Shown here piece by piece: positions 1-6,299 of a stretch of DNA of 6,301 nucleotides. Origin of the DNA: an uncultured Nannocystaceae bacterium. Its GTDB lineage: Bacteria; Myxococcota_A; Polyangia; Nannocystales; Nannocystaceae. Position 1 is the stretch's first letter, and each line of letters opens with the position of its first letter. Made by a program: the position numbers and the translations under genes. The DNA is taken from positions 1-6,301 of the forward strand of contig CALKDV010000349.1 in the NCBI GenBank assembly GCA_938084085.1, given 5' to 3'. A model generated the notes under the pieces. That model did not search any database and had not been told where the DNA came from. It saw only the letters and a list, made by a program, of their open reading frames with translations.

Positions 1-1
1 C

Positions 2-490
2 GAGGGATTCGCCCATGTCCTGTCCGGTGACAACCTCGACGATGTACAGCCCGGCGGGCATCGGCCTGGGATGCGGGCGGCGGAGGCGTGGTCTGTGCAA
101 AAGCCCCTCATCGAATCGGGGCTGGGGAAGGAAGATGTCCGCGCGCTCGCGAAGCTGCTCGAGATCCCGAATCACGCGAAGGTGGCCTCCCCATGCCTCG
201 CGAGCCGCGTGCCCCATGGAGTCGCCGTGGATCGCGAGGTGCTCGCTAAGATCGAGCGAGCGGAGGCGGCAGTGCGTGGGCTTGGGTTCAGCCAGTTTCG
301 GGTTCGTCATCACGGAGATGTGGCGCGCCTCGAACTCACAGGGGCGGAGCTTGAGCGAGCGCTCGCGGAGCGGACCGCCCTTGTGCGCGGAGTGAAGGCA
401 GCGGGGTACCAATGGGTCACGCTGGATCTCGCTGGATTTCGTTCGGGCTCGTTGAACGTGGTGTTGAGGGGGGAGACAATTCAATCGTGA
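2..490 (+). CDS. larE: LarE, ATP-dependent sacrificial sulfur transferase (5' end cut off by the window)
   Basis: LarE builds the nickel-pincer nucleotide cofactor in the cytoplasm. It activates the carboxylates of the LarB product with ATP and converts them to thiocarboxylates. In single-cysteine LarE proteins the sulfur comes from the enzyme's own cysteine. The frame is open from base 2, with no start in view. The 162 visible residues are the C-terminal part of a family usually about 270 aa long, so the N-terminal PP-loop ATP site lies upstream. Recognisable pieces are SGDNLDD, then RPGMRAAE, then ASPCLASRVPHG, and FRVRHHGDVARLEL near the C-terminus. The cysteine in CLASR (codon 194-196) sits where the sacrificial cysteine is expected. 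I see only this cysteine in the visible part, which fits the single-cysteine type rather than the cluster-binding three-cysteine type. The segment between DD and RPG (VQPGGH) appears about two residues longer than the common form. The stop overlaps the larB start. Family assignment is firm; sulfur chemistry is inferred from the family. Confidence 0.92.
   Translation, partial: EGFAHVLSGDNLDDVQPGGHRPGMRAAEAWSVQKPLIESGLGKEDVRALAKLLEIPNHAKVASPCLASRVPHGVAVDREVLAKIERAEAAVRGLGFSQFRVRHHGDVARLELTGAELERALAERTALVRGVKAAGYQWVTLDLAGFRSGSLNVVLRGETIQS
466..475 (+). promoter_or_regulatory. Probable ribosome binding site for larB, inside larE
   Basis: A purine run, GAGGGGGGAG, lies within the last codons of larE and ends 11 nt before the GTG at 487. 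The spacing is slightly long. Together with the overlapping GTGA junction, it favours GTG 487 over the in-frame ATG at 412 and suggests partial translational coupling to larE. Confidence 0.5.
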
Positions 491-1242
491 GTGACGCGCG
501 AGAAGATCGGCTTCGAGAAATCCTCGGCGCGCACGCGCGGGGTGAACTTACAGAGGAAGACGCCCATAAAGCTATCAGAGCCTCATTTGAGCGAGATCTA
601 GGGTTCGCGAAGATCGACACTGACCGCGCGAGCCGCAGGGGATTTCCCGAGGTGGTGTACGGCGCGGGCAAGACCCACGAACAGCTCCGCGGAATTATCG
701 GCGCGTTGCTCTCGACTCAGAAAAATATGCTGTGCACGCGTTTGGACGCGGAGATTGGAGCGGCGCTCGCGGAAGAGTTCGAGGCGCTTCGCTACGATGA
801 GGTCGCGCGGGTGGTCTACGCGCATGGTGACAACGAAGTCCGCGGGCAGGGAACGATCGGCGTAGTAGTCGCGGGCACCTCCGATCTCCCCGTCGCACGC
901 GAGGCGGAGCTTTGCGCCACGGTGATGGGCAACGAGGTTCGCACCTGGACAGACGTTGGTGTGGCGGGGTTGCATCGCCTGCTCGGTGTCTTGGACGAGA
1001 TTAGGGAGGCCCGCGTGGTCATCACCGTCGCTGGAATGGAGGCGGCGTTGCCGTCTGTCCTCGCAGGCCTGCTCGCGCGGCCGGTGGTGTCCGTTCCGAC
1101 CTCTGTGGGGTATGGGGCGAGCTTTGACGGCCTCGCCGCGCTGCTGTCGTCGTTGACCGCGTGCGCCCCCGGGGTTGTCACGGTCAATATCGACAACGGC
1201 TTTGGGGCGGCCTACGCGGCCTCGTTGATGAATCGGCCCTAG
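487..1242 (+). CDS. larB: LarB, NaAD carboxylase/hydrolase of nickel-pincer cofactor synthesis
   Basis: LarB carboxylates the pyridine ring of nicotinic acid adenine dinucleotide and cleaves its phosphoanhydride, releasing AMP and the pyridinium-3,5-dicarboxylate mononucleotide that LarE then sulfurates. The protein is 251 aa from the GTG at 487, close to the family's usual size. An upstream ATG in the same frame (412) would add 25 residues lying wholly inside larE and lacking family character. GTG 487 is preferred because of the GTGA overlap with the larE stop and a purine-rich AGGGGGGAG ending 11 nt before it. Family signatures seen are FAKIDTDRASRRGFPEVVYG (about residues 40-59), then the PurE-like domain from about 120 (GTIGVVVAGTSDLPVA), VGYGASFDGLAALLSSL (207-223) and NIDNGFGAAYAASL near the end. 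Cys226 in TACAPG matches the region of the cysteine reported to form a covalent pyridine intermediate in the Lactiplantibacillus enzyme. The coupled start implies the same transcript as larE. Confidence 0.95.
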   Translation: MSDAREDRLREILGAHARGELTEEDAHKAIRASFERDLGFAKIDTDRASRRGFPEVVYGAGKTHEQLRGIIGALLSTQKNMLCTRLDAEIGAALAEEFEALRYDEVARVVYAHGDNEVRGQGTIGVVVAGTSDLPVAREAELCATVMGNEVRTWTDVGVAGLHRLLGVLDEIREARVVITVAGMEAALPSVLAGLLARPVVSVPTSVGYGASFDGLAALLSSLTACAPGVVTVNIDNGFGAAYAASLMNRP

Positions 1243-2096
1243 GCGTTGGTGGGCGAGGAGGGCTCATGCGCGGCGATATGCGCGAGGAAATGATCGTTGA
1301 CGTCGAGCGGAGACAGCAGGGGAGACATGTGCACACCCTCCTCAAGCTCGATGTGTTTCACCGTGGGATTGGAGGCGGCCATGACCGCACATACCCGTCG
1401 CGCAGACAGCCGTGAATCCGCGCCGGAGATGACGAGGGTGGGAACTGGGAGGCGCGCAACGTCGCCGTGGGAGGTGGTGTCTGCGCAGGTGTCTTTAACT
1501 TCTTCAAAGAGCTTGCGGCCGGACCGAGTGAAGGCCTCGCGGGCCGCCGCGGACATGCTGCGCCATGTGCCATCACCGCTCCAATAGTCGACGAAGCGCT
1601 CAATCCAGGGCTCCGTCCCTCCATACGTCTCGTCGAGGAACTTGCCGTCGTGGTCGTAGTCTTCGAGCTCTTGGATCCCTACGCGATCTCCACTGGAGCG
1701 GAGGACCCCGTAGGCGACGGGTTCGTAGGCTCCCAAGCTGCGCACCGCGTGAGGCTCCTCGAGGGCGAGGGCGAGCGCGAGACGCCCTCCATAAGAGTGA
1801 CCGACACAATGGAACGGCCCCGACACGGTCGCGGACAGAGCGCGCACGAGGTCGAGATCCATGCTCGTCTCAAAGCGCGCATGTCCCTTCCACGCGTCGG
1901 TCTGTCCGTACCCGAGGAGGTCGGGGGCGAAGACCGGGTGGCCGAGGCGGGAAAGCTGCTTGCTGAGCCGGCGCCACTGGCTCCCGGAGAGGCCGCTGCT
2001 GTGGAGGCACACCACGGGCGAGCGGGCGCCGTCGAGGCCCGCGACGCGCACCGCCACCTCGTGGTCATGCACCCGAAGTTGAAGCGTAGAGGCCAT
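1239..2096 (-). CDS. Alpha/beta-fold hydrolase, substrate unknown
   Basis: A 285-aa cytoplasmic-type serine hydrolase of the alpha/beta fold, the right length for the family, with no signal peptide or membrane segment. The parts appear in order: CLHSSGLSGSQW (residues 30-41), which supplies the oxyanion region with HSSG in place of the common HG; PDLLGYGQTD (59-68); the nucleophile elbow GHSYGG with Ser101; a cap region at about 130-205; the acid Asp227 in ISGADS; and His256 in EGVHMSPL. The Ser-Asp-His triad is therefore complete and the enzyme should be active. The fold covers esterases, C-C hydrolases, haloperoxidases and others, and the substrate cannot be read from sequence. The frame stays open upstream to 2228, but that extension is Arg/Pro-rich and overlaps the cyclase gene, so ATG 2096 is chosen. 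A GTG at 2108, 11 nt after a GAGGA at the end of the cyclase gene, is a credible alternative. It follows the cyclase by 19 nt, so the two are probably co-transcribed. Its stop overlaps the convergent larB stop. Confidence 0.88.
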   Translation of the reverse strand: MASTLQLRVHDHEVAVRVAGLDGARSPVVCLHSSGLSGSQWRRLSKQLSRLGHPVFAPDLLGYGQTDAWKGHARFETSMDLDLVRALSATVSGPFHCVGHSYGGRLALALALEEPHAVRSLGAYEPVAYGVLRSSGDRVGIQELEDYDHDGKFLDETYGGTEPWIERFVDYWSGDGTWRSMSAAAREAFTRSGRKLFEEVKDTCADTTSHGDVARLPVPTLVISGADSRLSARRVCAVMAASNPTVKHIELEEGVHMSPLLSPLDVNDHFLAHIAAHEPSSPTNA

Positions 2097-2115
2097 GGTC
2101 GCGGTCACCGTGGGT

Positions 2116-3093
2116 CTAATCCTCGTCGGGGGTGCTCTCCGCCGCCTCGTAGGGTCGGGTCGTCGCGAAGGGGTCGCCTTGTCTCTTCGCGACGCACACG
2201 CGGTCTCGGCCGGAGCGCTTCGCCTCATAGAGGGCGGTGTCCGCGATCTTAAACAGCTGCCGCCCCGTGATTTCTTGGGTCAGCATGGAGGTGTCTGCCA
2301 GGCCGATGGACAGGGTCTGCGGCCCCGTGCTGAGGGAATTGCTGCGTGTTTTGAAGCCGAGTCGCACCCGCTCTGCGAGGTTAAGTGCGAGGTTTGACTC
2401 CGTCTCTGGCGTCAGGATAACGAATTCCTCGCCACCGTAGCGGAAGGCCATGTCTGGCGCGCGCACCTGGCTCAGCATCAGGTGCCCGAGCTGTTGGAGC
2501 AGCTCGTCGCCGAGGTCGTGCCCCATCGTGTCGTTCACTTTCTTGAAGTGATCGATGTCTGCGACCATCAGCCCTAGTGGGCGCCCATAGCGGCGAGCAC
2601 GCGCGATCTCGTGTCGAAGATTTTCGTCAAACGAGCGGCGGTTTTGGAGTCCTGTCAGCTGATCTCGCATGGCGATGGTCGCCATCTCACCGCGCCGAGC
2701 CTCAAGCTCCAGCGTGAGTTTTCGGATCCGAAGCATGGCCATGAGGCGTAGATTGAGCTCGGGCGGGTCGACAGGTTTGGTCAACACGTCGTCCGCACCG
2801 GCGGCCACGCACCGCTCTCGGGCGCGCATATCGTTGAGCCCCGTGGTGAACACGATGGGGACGTAATTGCGGCTCCGGCTGCGCAGGATCTGGGTGAGCT
2901 TGTAGCCGTCCACCGTGGGCATGACCGCGTCCATCAGCACGATGTCAACGGTCTCACACGAGAACACGCGCACCGCCTCGGTCCAGGTGAGCGCGATATT
3001 GGCGGTGTGACCGCAAGCCTCCACCGCCGACTTCAGCGCCTCGGCCGAAGTGGGGTCGTCATCGATGACCAAGACTGGGGCGACGCGGGGCAT
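2116..3093 (-). CDS. Response regulator diguanylate cyclase (REC-GGDEF)
   Basis: A 325-aa two-domain regulator that should make cyclic-di-GMP from two GTP when its receiver is phosphorylated. The receiver domain spans about residues 5-122. It has the acidic cluster DDD (11-13), phospho-acceptor Asp55 in VLMDAVMP, Thr84 and Lys106 in LTKPVD. A short charged helical linker (about 122-140) leads to the cyclase domain (about 143-302), which starts at DQLTGLQNRRSF. That domain has metal-binding Asp179 in ADIDHFKKVND, GHDLGDELL, the intact active-site motif GGEEF (220-224) and the C-terminal YEAKRSGRDRV. An RxxD inhibitory site (RAPD, 211-214) lies exactly five residues before GGEEF, so product feedback inhibition is expected. 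This is a WspR-like layout with one receiver. No histidine kinase is next to it, so it is an orphan regulator here. The start is the first ATG before the conserved VLVIDDD strand; no clear Shine-Dalgarno precedes it. The last 25 residues are a polar tail. Confidence 0.95.
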   Translation of the reverse strand: MPRVAPVLVIDDDPTSAEALKSAVEACGHTANIALTWTEAVRVFSCETVDIVLMDAVMPTVDGYKLTQILRSRSRNYVPIVFTTGLNDMRARERCVAAGADDVLTKPVDPPELNLRLMAMLRIRKLTLELEARRGEMATIAMRDQLTGLQNRRSFDENLRHEIARARRYGRPLGLMVADIDHFKKVNDTMGHDLGDELLQQLGHLMLSQVRAPDMAFRYGGEEFVILTPETESNLALNLAERVRLGFKTRSNSLSTGPQTLSIGLADTSMLTQEITGRQLFKIADTALYEAKRSGRDRVCVAKRQGDPFATTRPYEAAESTPDED

Positions 3094-3142
3094 AAAGCGG
3101 TGCTGTTCGTTGGACCCGTCACAAACACACGGGCAAAGGACC

Positions 3143-3159
3143 CCCCGGCAGATCCGGGG
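3143..3159 (-). other. GC hairpin between the carboxykinase and cyclase genes
   Basis: CCCCGG and CCGGGG form a perfect 6-bp stem around a 5-nt loop, extendable by two more G-C pairs across a one-base bulge. It starts about 6 nt past the carboxykinase TAA, within the 72-nt gap before the cyclase. Read on the minus strand it is followed by GGTCCTTTGCCC, which lacks a real T-run, so it is not a standard intrinsic terminator. It could slow polymerase or protect the 3' end of the upstream message, and would then lower cyclase expression relative to the carboxykinase. The function is inferred from position only. Confidence 0.35.
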
Positions 3160-3165
3160 TGGGGG

Positions 3166-4962
3166 TTAGGGGGCGCCGGTGACGGCGGAGATAATGGTCT
3201 CTGGCACATCAAACTTCCGGAGGAACATGGTGCGCTCCTCCTTCATTCGTTGCACCCACTCTTCGTACTTGCCAAGGGCGCCGTTGGCTTCAAACAGTCG
3301 GCGCGGCTGCAGGATCTCCGCGGGGACCCGGTCCAAGAGCTCTCGATTCTCCTCGGCTTCCACGTCCACGACCTCGTATCCGAAGTCCGGATCCTTCGTC
3401 CATTTAATGGAGTCGGAGATCATGGCCTCTAGCATCGCGGAGCTGTGAGGGATCTTGATCTTGAGACCATCGCCGGATTTCACGGAGCGTCCGTCACCCG
3501 CCACGTAGCCCGTGTTCATCATCCACATGTTCGTCTCGGAGAATGTCGCGGCCAGCTCTGAAAAGCGCTCCGCTTGGAGGTTGTGGGTGAGGGGGAAGAA
3601 GGGCTGCGTGAATGGGGAGCGCGTCTTGCCGCGATCTTTGCCTGCCGCCGAGGTCTTGCTGGTCTCACCGAGCATGAGGTAGCCCGCCGCTTGCTCCGGG
3701 CTGGAGAAGCGCAAAATGCCAGGGATGGCCGCGTCGGCTCCCTCGTCACGGTTGAGGATCCCGAGCGAGCGCATCTGCGGGAGGCTGCGGAAGTCTGCGG
3801 CGCCCTCCACGGAGGACATCGGGATGATCGAGCGTCCGTTCTCGCTCCACGTGGTGAAGTCCCAGCCGTCGTTGGGCACCCCGTTGTTGTCCGAGACGTC
3901 GTCGCTGCTGACGTCGCCCCGAATGTAGGCGTCGACGTTGGTCTCATCCGCGCCGGTGTCGATGAGGATGTCGCGAAGCCGCGCGACGTCGTCGGCGGTC
4001 AAGAACCCCTTGTCAAAGACAGGCACTCCGTCGGCGTCCACGAAACAGTTCTCGATCCAGGCCGAGCGTGAGCAGGTCCCCGCGTGAATGATGGGCTCGG
4101 ACTCGGCGGTGAGGCCGAAGGTCTTGGCGAAGCAGCCGTTTTCTGTGATGGAGATCTCGCCCGCGGGCCACAACGCGACCATGTCATCTTGCACGGGCTG
4201 CGTGAGCCGCCCTTGCTGGCTGAACGTGGTCGTGGTCTTGCCGGTTCCAGACAGACCGAGCACCGCCATGACGAGGTTCTCGGATCCTGTGTCGATGGTC
4301 TTGGCGCCCGCGTGCATGACGAGCCCGCCGCGACGGTAGATGAACTCGCACAGCATCCGGAGCGCGCCCTTCTTGCTCTCGCCAAAGTAGTCGGGGCCCA
4401 TGATGTACGTGACGTAGTTGTCGAGATCGACCACGATGGCCTGCTGACCTGGCATGTCGGCGGGGCGAAAGTTTGGCGTGTAGATCAAGCGAAAGGCCGG
4501 GGCGAATGGCTTGGTGAGGGTGGCGGAGTCCTCGACGCTCTCGCGGGGGAAGGCCAGCACCTGCTGCATGCCGGCAATGTTGGCGCCCTCAAGTGTGTAG
4601 AGCCACTGCACGGGCACGGCGCGAGGCCCCATCCCAACGTACGCATCAATCTCGATCAACTTGCCCTTGTCTTCGAGGTACCGGGCCTGCGCGGCGATGA
4701 GGTCCGCGGCCTTCGAGGGCTCGATCACATTGTGACTGTAGGCGCGCGAACCATCGCCCTTGCGGTCGATGATGTACGTGAAGGCGGCCATGCGAGCTTT
4801 GTTGCGCGCGACCTTGTTGATGCTTCCGTCGGCGGTGACGAAGCAGTGCGGCGTGTGCTCAAGGGCAAGCTCCCGCAGGGTCTCCTGGGAAGGGTTGGCG
4901 AGCACTTCGACGTTGAAGTTGAGGGCGGGCTGAGAGGGGAGCGAAGCTTGATCTTCGGTCAT
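3166..4962 (-). CDS. pckA: Phosphoenolpyruvate carboxykinase (ATP), divergent long form
   Basis: ATP-dependent PEP carboxykinase interconverts oxaloacetate + ATP with phosphoenolpyruvate + CO2 + ADP, normally the first step of gluconeogenesis in the cytoplasm. The 598-aa product has the kinase core of the ATP class in the right order: FGESKKGAL with Lys197/Lys198, VMHAGA with His217, the P-loop GLSGTGKTT (236-244), QDD (258-260) for metal, NGCFAKT (276-282) with SEPII, NGRSIIP with Arg377, and MMNTGYVAGDG (481-491). The GTP class uses a different P-loop (FPSACGKTN), so the ATP class is preferred. Differences are notable. The protein is some 60-80 residues longer than the usual 520-540. I cannot find the usual oxaloacetate-binding GRSPKDK near the N-terminus, and MHAGA replaces MHCSAN. 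An acidic segment rich in Asp/Asn (338-370) precedes Arg377. ATG 4962 is chosen over the ATG at 5013 because AGGTG stands 6 nt before it. A divergent but active carboxykinase is likeliest; a related kinase with another substrate is possible. Confidence 0.83.
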   Translation of the reverse strand: MTEDQASLPSQPALNFNVEVLANPSQETLRELALEHTPHCFVTADGSINKVARNKARMAAFTYIIDRKGDGSRAYSHNVIEPSKAADLIAAQARYLEDKGKLIEIDAYVGMGPRAVPVQWLYTLEGANIAGMQQVLAFPRESVEDSATLTKPFAPAFRLIYTPNFRPADMPGQQAIVVDLDNYVTYIMGPDYFGESKKGALRMLCEFIYRRGGLVMHAGAKTIDTGSENLVMAVLGLSGTGKTTTTFSQQGRLTQPVQDDMVALWPAGEISITENGCFAKTFGLTAESEPIIHAGTCSRSAWIENCFVDADGVPVFDKGFLTADDVARLRDILIDTGADETNVDAYIRGDVSSDDVSDNNGVPNDGWDFTTWSENGRSIIPMSSVEGAADFRSLPQMRSLGILNRDEGADAAIPGILRFSSPEQAAGYLMLGETSKTSAAGKDRGKTRSPFTQPFFPLTHNLQAERFSELAATFSETNMWMMNTGYVAGDGRSVKSGDGLKIKIPHSSAMLEAMISDSIKWTKDPDFGYEVVDVEAEENRELLDRVPAEILQPRRLFEANGALGKYEEWVQRMKEERTMFLRKFDVPETIISAVTGAP

Positions 4963-4968
4963 GGTGGA

Positions 4969-4973
4969 CACCT
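4969..4973 (-). promoter_or_regulatory. Ribosome binding site deciding the carboxykinase start
   Basis: AGGTG on the minus strand, with a 6-nt spacer before the ATG at 4962. It is the best Shine-Dalgarno match in the window and excludes the 17-codon extension from the ATG at 5013, whose residues (MPRSLCRPVLSVPQVST) resemble translated leader. Confidence 0.6.
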
Positions 4974-5011
4974 GCGGGACCGATAGCACGGGCCTACAAA
5001 GGGATCTAGGC

Positions 5012-5060
5012 ACCCCGGGCCTTCGCCGAATGCGCGAATGCCGTGCTGGGACCCCGGGCC
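5012..5060. repeat. Direct 10-mer repeat flanking a short tandem repeat
   Basis: ACCCCGGGCC occurs at 5012-5021 and again at 5051-5060, a 39-base period. Between them CGAATGC occurs at 5027-5033 and 5035-5041, an 8-base period. Each 10-mer contains the palindrome CCCGGG. They sit 50-100 bases upstream of the carboxykinase start and could be paired binding sites, or chance in GC-rich DNA. Confidence 0.3.
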
Positions 5061-5089
5061 GAGTCTGGAATATGTCCCCATTCGCCGTT

Positions 5090-5113
5090 GAATCCGCGTT
5101 TGCGGGCGGATTC
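5090..5113. promoter_or_regulatory. Perfect inverted repeat, candidate operator upstream of the carboxykinase gene
   Basis: The arms GAATCCGC (5090-5097) and GCGGATTC (5106-5113) are exact reverse complements around an 8-base centre. It lies about 130 bases before the carboxykinase start. On the minus strand it directly follows TTGACG (5119-5114), a 5/6 match to a sigma-70 -35 hexamer, so a bound protein would cover the spacer and -10 area. No good -10 is visible at the right distance, so the promoter reading is weak. The dyad suits a dimeric repressor or activator site. As RNA it could form a hairpin, but no T-run follows on either strand. Confidence 0.4.
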
Positions 5114-5462
5114 CGTCAAAGGATGTCGAACTGCGGTTGTGGCGACTGGGTCGTTGCCCACGATGTGTCCAGTTCCTCAGCGAGATCTCACGTTAAAATG
5201 CACAAAACCTCCTTCGAATGGCGCGGAAATCGTGGCCGGCCGCGGAAGTGAAAGGGCGCCCCCGGGCCCCGGCTCGTGGTCGTCGCGGCGGCCGGGTCGC
5301 GGCGTTTGATGGAGGGAAACGTGGGTTCTTTGGGATGGGTTCGACGCTGTTCGTTTTGTGGCGTCCGCCGGGTGGTCCCGTGGAGAGTCCCGGGTTGAGG
5401 CAGTTTCATAATTGTGACGCCTGTATTTCGATGTGCCGGGGCTGCGCTGTTAGTCTCCAGTC

Positions 5463-6299
5463 ATGTCCGAACTCGTCGAGATCTTTCAACGCCATGTGTC
5501 GCAGCCAGAAGCAGATCAAGAAGTGCTCGAGTTGCGCCACTCGCTCACGGAGGCGAAGCGCCGGGCGGTCACCCAGGCCGACGGTCTGGACGAGGAAGAA
5601 CTCAAGCAGGTGCTCCCCGATTTGTACCTGGAGATCATCGGTTCGAATATTCAGCTGGCCGCGCACCTTGGCCTCGCCGTCGGGATGGCGGTGAACTGTG
5701 TCGACGAGCAGACCAGCGGTGTCAGCATCTCTTCCTTCGGTCGGCAGATGCGCCAGTTGATGACTGAGATGGGCGTGCAGCTCAAGAAGCGGCACGGCAG
5801 CAAGGTCGGAAAGTTCGTCGCAGAAATCGAGGCTCAGCGGTTGGCCTGGCGTCACAATCACGAGTTCTTGTCGTGGCTGGCGTTCCGCCGCGGTGACGAG
5901 CGATACCCGGCGCAAGACCGGCGCGCGCGCCTGGACGCATTTAAAGTGCAAGAGCGCCTCTTGCAGAGTCGAGAGGGTATCTCTCGGTATCTCGGGGCCA
6001 CCTTGTGCGCGGCGATTGAAGGTCACGATCGATTTTTGCTCACCAATCGCTGGCGACTCGAGGCGAACGATGAGGGCGCCGTCGAGCGCTGCGCGTGGCC
6101 AATCTTGTCCTTGCAGCCCGGGCACACGGTGCTGATCGAGCAGGCGAGGTATGAGCACGACGCGTTGATGTCGATGGAGGCGCCTCCACAAGAAGCCGTG
6201 GATGCAGCCAATGAGACGATTCGAGACCTTTTGACCGCACAACTCGCGGCGGGACTTGAGAGCCCGACAGCGACGGCGTCCGTGGGCCGCGTCGTGTGA
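5463..6299 (+). CDS. Protein of unknown function, predicted soluble and helical
   Basis: I do not recognise this 278-aa protein. It is complete. An in-frame TAG at 5451-5453 closes the frame just upstream, and ATG 5463 is the first start after it. No Shine-Dalgarno precedes it, so translation may depend on another signal. The composition looks like a real gene: balanced charged residues, no low complexity, and G/C-rich third positions. Most of it reads as amphipathic helix: residues 2-35, 43-58 (acidic), 91-131, and a basic region 142-176 rich in Arg, Glu and Gln. One mildly hydrophobic stretch, AAHLGLAVGMAVNCV (66-80), is too short and polar for a confident membrane span. The region 176-230 (GATLCAAIEGHDRFLLTNRW) may hold a strand-rich part. 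Cysteines 79, 182 and 210 are scattered and do not form a metal motif. There is no signal peptide. It is divergent from the carboxykinase gene and possibly shares its regulatory region; the following gene is out of view. Confidence 0.8.
   Translation: MSELVEIFQRHVSQPEADQEVLELRHSLTEAKRRAVTQADGLDEEELKQVLPDLYLEIIGSNIQLAAHLGLAVGMAVNCVDEQTSGVSISSFGRQMRQLMTEMGVQLKKRHGSKVGKFVAEIEAQRLAWRHNHEFLSWLAFRRGDERYPAQDRRARLDAFKVQERLLQSREGISRYLGATLCAAIEGHDRFLLTNRWRLEANDEGAVERCAWPILSLQPGHTVLIEQARYEHDALMSMEAPPQEAVDAANETIRDLLTAQLAAGLESPTATASVGRVV

Larger units (their letters stand above)
4963..5462. other. Divergent intergenic region, 500 bases, no supported gene
   Basis: This region separates the minus-strand carboxykinase from the plus-strand unknown gene and must hold both promoters. 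Open frames cross it on both strands (5218-5694 plus, 5188-5409 minus), but they are Arg/Pro/Gly-rich and lack a ribosome site or family features. Three things stand out: an 8+8 inverted repeat at 5090-5113; a repeated 10-mer at 5012 and 5051 on either side of a CGAATGC pair; and a block of GC palindromes at about 5234-5300. The stretch 5191-5210 is relatively A/T-rich. I see no convincing paired -35/-10, and no tRNA or riboswitch that I recognise. Confidence 0.6.

Noticed and set aside
1467..2252. 261-codon open frame antisense to the hydrolase and cyclase genes
   Set aside because: The composition turns to Arg/Gly/Ser low complexity at its end, it has no ribosome site or motif, and the opposite strand carries a full catalytic triad.
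4084..4986. 300-codon open frame antisense to the carboxykinase gene
   Set aside because: It mirrors a clearly conserved gene, is rich in Val/Gly/Arg/His with no family features, and is the expected shadow in GC-rich coding DNA.
5148..5166. Possible sigma-54 site (GG...GC) around TGGCGACTGGGTCGTTGC
   Set aside because: The GG and GC are 13 bases apart instead of the required 10.
5194..5199. TAAAAT as a plus-strand -10 box
   Set aside because: No -35-like hexamer at proper spacing, and it lies over 260 bases from the start of the downstream gene.
5188..5409. 73-codon minus-strand frame in the divergent region
   Set aside because: Arg/Pro/Thr-rich with no conserved feature and no ribosome site; most likely chance.
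5406..5411. CATAAT as a -10 box for the gene at 5463
   Set aside because: It is a 5/6 match, but no -35-like hexamer lies 16-18 bases upstream, so I do not call it a promoter.
5218..5694. Open frame across the divergent region with a Cys-rich stretch (CDACISMCRGC) resembling a metal site
   Set aside because: It overlaps the better-supported gene at 5463 in another frame, begins with Arg/Gly/Pro low complexity, and the cysteines come from the leader and out-of-frame reading of that gene.
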